Assembly (NCBI RefSeq): GCF_025833875.1
Contig: NZ_JAOYOD010000001.1
Location: forward strand, 4,092,001 to 4,156,000
Reading direction: 5' to 3'
Length of the DNA: 64,000 nucleotides
Origin: Reichenbachiella ulvae
GTDB taxonomy: Bacteria > Bacteroidota > Bacteroidia > Cytophagales > Cyclobacteriaceae
Part shown: positions 61,496 through 64,000 of the stretch, in pieces
Numbering within the stretch: the first letter of the stretch is position 1
How the letters are laid out: every line of letters begins with the position of its first letter
Notes under the pieces: generated by a model
Seen by the model: only the letters and a program-made list of their open reading frames with translations
What the model was told of the DNA's origin: nothing
The model's database searches: none
Position numbers and translations under genes: made by a program

Positions 61496-62770
61496 ATGGG
61501 ATACATAGAACCTGCTCCAATTAAGGATAAAGAGAATCCTTTCGAGTCTATGATGTCGAGGTTTAATGTGGCTGCTCAAGCCCTTGGCCTGGACGATGAA
61601 ATCTATAATGTTTTAAAATCTCCCTACAAACAAGCCATTGTATCACTTCCTGTCACCATGGATGATGGTTCGATCAGAGTGTTCGAAGGCTATCGTGTGA
61701 TCCATTCCAATATTTTGGGTCCATCCAAAGGTGGTGTCAGATTTGATTTGGGTGTAAACCTGGATGAAGTCAAAGCCCTGGCTGCCTGGATGACCTGGAA
61801 ATGTGCGGTGGTGGATATTCCCTATGGTGGTGCAAAAGGGGGCATCAAATGTAATCCAAGGGAAATGTCTGCTGGTGAAATCGAGAGACTCACACGAGCA
61901 TACACCCAGACGTTGAATGAAATATTCGGCCCGGACAGGGATATCCCTGCTCCTGATATGGGAACCGGTCCTCGCGAGATGGCCTGGATGATGGATGAAT
62001 ATTCTAAATCTCAGGGTATGACCGTCAATGCTGTCGTAACTGGAAAGCCATTGGTATTGGGCGGATCGCTGGGTAGAACCGAAGCGACTGGTCGTGGAGT
62101 AATGATCTCTGCTTTGTCTGCTATGGAAAAACGACAAATCAATCCTTTCAACGCCAAGTGCGCGATTCAGGGGTTTGGTAATGTGGGATCCTGGGCAGCT
62201 AAGCTGTTAGAAGAGCGTGGAGTGAAAGTCGTAGCGATTAGCGATATCTCTGGTGCTTACTTTAACGACAATGGAATCAACATCGCTAAGGCGATCGAAT
62301 ACCGTGATGCCAACAACAGAAGTTTAGAAGGTTTTGATGGAGCTGAAAGAATTGAAGGGGATGAACTACTCTACCTCGACGTAGATGTGTTGATTCCTGC
62401 AGCAATGGAAGACGTAATTACAAAAGATAATGCTGCCAAAATCAAAGCTAAACTGATCGTAGAAGGCGCCAACGGACCGACATCCGCTAAGGCAGATGCC
62501 ATCTTGAAAGAAAATGATGTGTGGGCAGTTCCGGATATTCTGGCCAATGCGGGTGGAGTAACGGTGTCCTACTTCGAATGGGTTCAAAATCGATTGGGAT
62601 ACAAATGGACACGTGAGCGTGTCAACCGTAGATCGGATCGTATTATGAAATCATCCTTTAATCACGTATATGATGTATCTGAAGAATACAACGTATCTTT
62701 GAGGATTGCAGCATATATTGTAGCAATTGATAAAGTATCTAACACTTATAAATACAGAGGAGGGTTCTAA
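61496..62770 (+). CDS. gdhA: Glu/Leu/Phe/Val dehydrogenase (glutamate dehydrogenase)
   Basis: A 424-residue amino-acid dehydrogenase, most likely glutamate dehydrogenase interconverting glutamate and 2-oxoglutarate in the cytosol. The catalytic region reads SKGGVRFDLGVNLDEVKALAAWMTWKCAVVDIPYGGAKGGI (as segments), with the catalytic Lys in TWKCAV. The NAD(P) motif is IQGFGNVGSWAA. Length and motifs fit the NAD-type of 410-430 residues rather than the NADP-type of about 450. The stop codon lies in the loop of a terminator hairpin. Confidence 0.93.
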   Translation: MGYIEPAPIKDKENPFESMMSRFNVAAQALGLDDEIYNVLKSPYKQAIVSLPVTMDDGSIRVFEGYRVIHSNILGPSKGGVRFDLGVNLDEVKALAAWMTWKCAVVDIPYGGAKGGIKCNPREMSAGEIERLTRAYTQTLNEIFGPDRDIPAPDMGTGPREMAWMMDEYSKSQGMTVNAVVTGKPLVLGGSLGRTEATGRGVMISALSAMEKRQINPFNAKCAIQGFGNVGSWAAKLLEERGVKVVAISDISGAYFNDNGINIAKAIEYRDANNRSLEGFDGAERIEGDELLYLDVDVLIPAAMEDVITKDNAAKIKAKLIVEGANGPTSAKADAILKENDVWAVPDILANAGGVTVSYFEWVQNRLGYKWTRERVNRRSDRIMKSSFNHVYDVSEEYNVSLRIAAYIVAIDKVSNTYKYRGGF

Positions 62771-62783
62771 GGAACCCTTTTTT
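62761..62783 (+). terminator. Terminator overlapping the gdhA stop codon
   Basis: AGGGTTC pairs with GAACCCT around TAAG, which contains the TAA stop, followed by T residues. The next gene starts 12 bases on, so some read-through is likely needed. Confidence 0.75.
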
Positions 62784-62794
62784 ACCCTACTGCC

Positions 62795-63454
62795 ATGACA
62801 TTACATAAGGAAGGACGAAAAATTCTATTTATTCTACTCGTCGTTTTATTTGCCATCAACTATTTGGTCAAACGTTATTTTCCAGAGCCAGAGATTGTTC
62901 AACAGTTGACCTTAGTGGCGAGTTTAGTTGTTTATGTTTTGGTCCTGCAGTTTTTTAGAAACCCCAGTATTAAGATACAGATTGATGATAGGGTAGTACT
63001 GGCTCCAGCAGATGGAAAAGTAGTGGTGATTGAAAACACTATGGAGGGAGAGTATTTCAAAGAGGAAAGAAAACAAATTTCCATCTTTATGTCTCCTTTG
63101 AATGTTCATGTTTGCCGCACACCAGTAGGTGGATTGGTCAAATATTTTAAATACCACGCTGGGAAATACCTGGTAGCCTGGCATCCCAAATCAAGTACGG
63201 AAAATGAGAGAACCACGATGGTGGTAGAAAATCCTAATGGAGTGGAAGTTCTCGTTCGTCAAATAGCCGGAGCAGTCGCCAGGAGAATTAAATGGTATAC
63301 CAAAGAGAGCGACAGATTGTTGCAAGGCCAGGAATATGGCTTTATCAAGTTTGGCTCTCGTTTGGATATTTTCTTGCCTTTGGATGCTGAAATCAAAGTG
63401 GATTTGGAGCAAAAGACCAAAGGTGGAAGAACTGTTATTGCTGAGCTGAAATAA
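62795..63454 (+). CDS. psd: Phosphatidylserine decarboxylase (short, single-helix type)
   Basis: Decarboxylates phosphatidylserine to phosphatidylethanolamine. The 219-residue form has one or two N-terminal membrane helices (KILFILLVVLFAINYLV, LVASLVVYVLVLQFF). FRNPSIKIQIDDRVVLAPADGKVVVIE and ISIFMSPLNVHVCRTPVGG (as segments) are the family motifs. The self-cleavage site is FIKFGSRLD, where Gly187-Ser188 would yield the pyruvoyl group. This short type is common in Bacteroidota. Downstream of gdhA by 24 bases with the terminator in between. Confidence 0.93.
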   Translation: MTLHKEGRKILFILLVVLFAINYLVKRYFPEPEIVQQLTLVASLVVYVLVLQFFRNPSIKIQIDDRVVLAPADGKVVVIENTMEGEYFKEERKQISIFMSPLNVHVCRTPVGGLVKYFKYHAGKYLVAWHPKSSTENERTTMVVENPNGVEVLVRQIAGAVARRIKWYTKESDRLLQGQEYGFIKFGSRLDIFLPLDAEIKVDLEQKTKGGRTVIAELK

Positions 63455-64000
63455 TCAGCTCAGGTTTTTCAATAGAATTACTTCCTTATCTGTTAGCATT
63501 CTCCAGTTTCCTCTTGGTAGGTCTTTCTTGGTCAATGGGCCATACATGGTGCGGTCCAGTTTGACCACCTCATACCCGAAGTGTTCGAAGATCCTTCTAA
63601 CAATTCGGTTTCTACCGATATGGATTTGAACGCCGATCGTTTTTTTACTGCTATCCAATACAGCCAAATCATTGATCTGAACAGGTCCATCTTCTAGTTC
63701 AAAGCCATTCGCTATGTCCTCGAAGTGGTGAGTTGTAATTGGCTTATCCAATTCGACTTGATATATCTTTTTGATCTTGTATGACGGATGAGTCATTTTC
63801 TGAGACAACTCTCCATCGTTGGTTAGCAATAGTAAGCCAGTTGTATTACGGTCCAGTCGCCCAACTGGATAGATTCTTTCGTCACATGCATTTTTGACCA
63901 GATCCATTACAGTTCTGCGGTTTTCTGGATCCTCCATCGTACTGATGTAGTCCTTGGGTTTATTCAGTAGCACATAGACAAAGTTTTGAGGGCTTATGAC
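63455..64000 (-). CDS. Pseudouridine synthase, RsuA/RluB family (5' end outside window)
   Basis: The C-terminal part of an RNA pseudouridine synthase; the frame is still open at 64000. It covers VLLNKPKDYISTMEDPE, the catalytic Asp in YPVGRLDRNTTGLLLLTNDGEL, the YQVELDKPIT strand, and IGRNRIVRRIFEHFGYEVVKLDR. These match RsuA/RluB/RluE/RluF; an N-terminal S4 domain would lie beyond the window. Target rRNA position cannot be assigned. Its stop codon directly abuts that of psd. Confidence 0.92.
   Translation of the reverse strand, partial: VISPQNFVYVLLNKPKDYISTMEDPENRRTVMDLVKNACDERIYPVGRLDRNTTGLLLLTNDGELSQKMTHPSYKIKKIYQVELDKPITTHHFEDIANGFELEDGPVQINDLAVLDSSKKTIGVQIHIGRNRIVRRIFEHFGYEVVKLDRTMYGPLTKKDLPRGNWRMLTDKEVILLKNLS

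Overview
The window reads as chromosomal DNA of a gliding-type marine Bacteroidota, most likely a member of the Cytophagales. The evidence is a GldJ-like lipoprotein, a very short AtpC, DUF4175 and DUF3857 proteins, OmpA proteins with PD40 repeats, many lipoproteins, and -7 boxes of the Bacteroidota form TAnnTTTG with no Shine-Dalgarno sequences. The genus is a guess (Reichenbachiella or Marivirga relatives). Coding density is high. I see no rRNA, tRNA, phage, CRISPR array or intact insertion sequence.

Layout. 1-8.7 kb: the end of metE, an alpha/beta hydrolase-OsmC fusion, two small cytosolic proteins, then a run glpD - ROK sugar kinase - SDR - QEGLA-motif metallopeptidase. 8.7-10 kb: a gene-poor patch with a roughly 42-bp tandem repeat, hairpins and one small lipoprotein. 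10-20.4 kb: exonuclease III, a glycerophosphodiesterase lipoprotein next to a threonine/serine dehydratase, an amidase lipoprotein, an S1/P1 nuclease, mfd and a polytopic membrane protein. 20.4-25.4 kb: a MaoC protein, a lipoprotein, and two tandem DUF3857/transglutaminase-like proteins, the first broken by an in-frame TAA. 25.4-29.9 kb: a beta-oxidation operon (MarR, HAD/ECH fusion, four-helix-bundle protein, thiolase).

31.8-42.7 kb looks like the replication-origin domain. A 370-bp intergenic stretch carries an AT-rich block and about ten DnaA-box-like 9-mers, three of them perfect TTATCCACA. Two near-perfect parS (ParB-binding) palindromes lie between ybeY and mnmG, and weaker parS-like sites follow at 41.2, 41.7 and 42.6 kb. 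This domain holds a long minus-strand series: TPR protein, Ig-like lipoprotein, methyltransferase, mnmG, ybeY, an RsbW-like ATPase, DUF4175 and two small genes. I did not find dnaA or parAB in the window.

42.2-64 kb: comFC, gldJ, a truncated ECF-type sigma factor, oxyR, an envelope cluster (two OmpA proteins and a patatin with a beta-barrel), a sensor kinase, atpDC, a small quality-control block (oxidoreductase, dtd, MazG-like), a minus-strand dusB - DMT exporter - lipase operon, and a plus-strand membrane and lipid series (CPBP protease, DUF2007, cdsA, gdh, psd). It ends in a partial RsuA-family pseudouridine synthase. Phospholipid synthesis (cdsA, psd) and turnover (glpD, GDPD, lipases) are both represented. 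Small hand-counted samples suggest plus-strand genes right of the candidate origin are G-rich over C and those far left are not, as expected for an origin between them; this needs a proper skew calculation.
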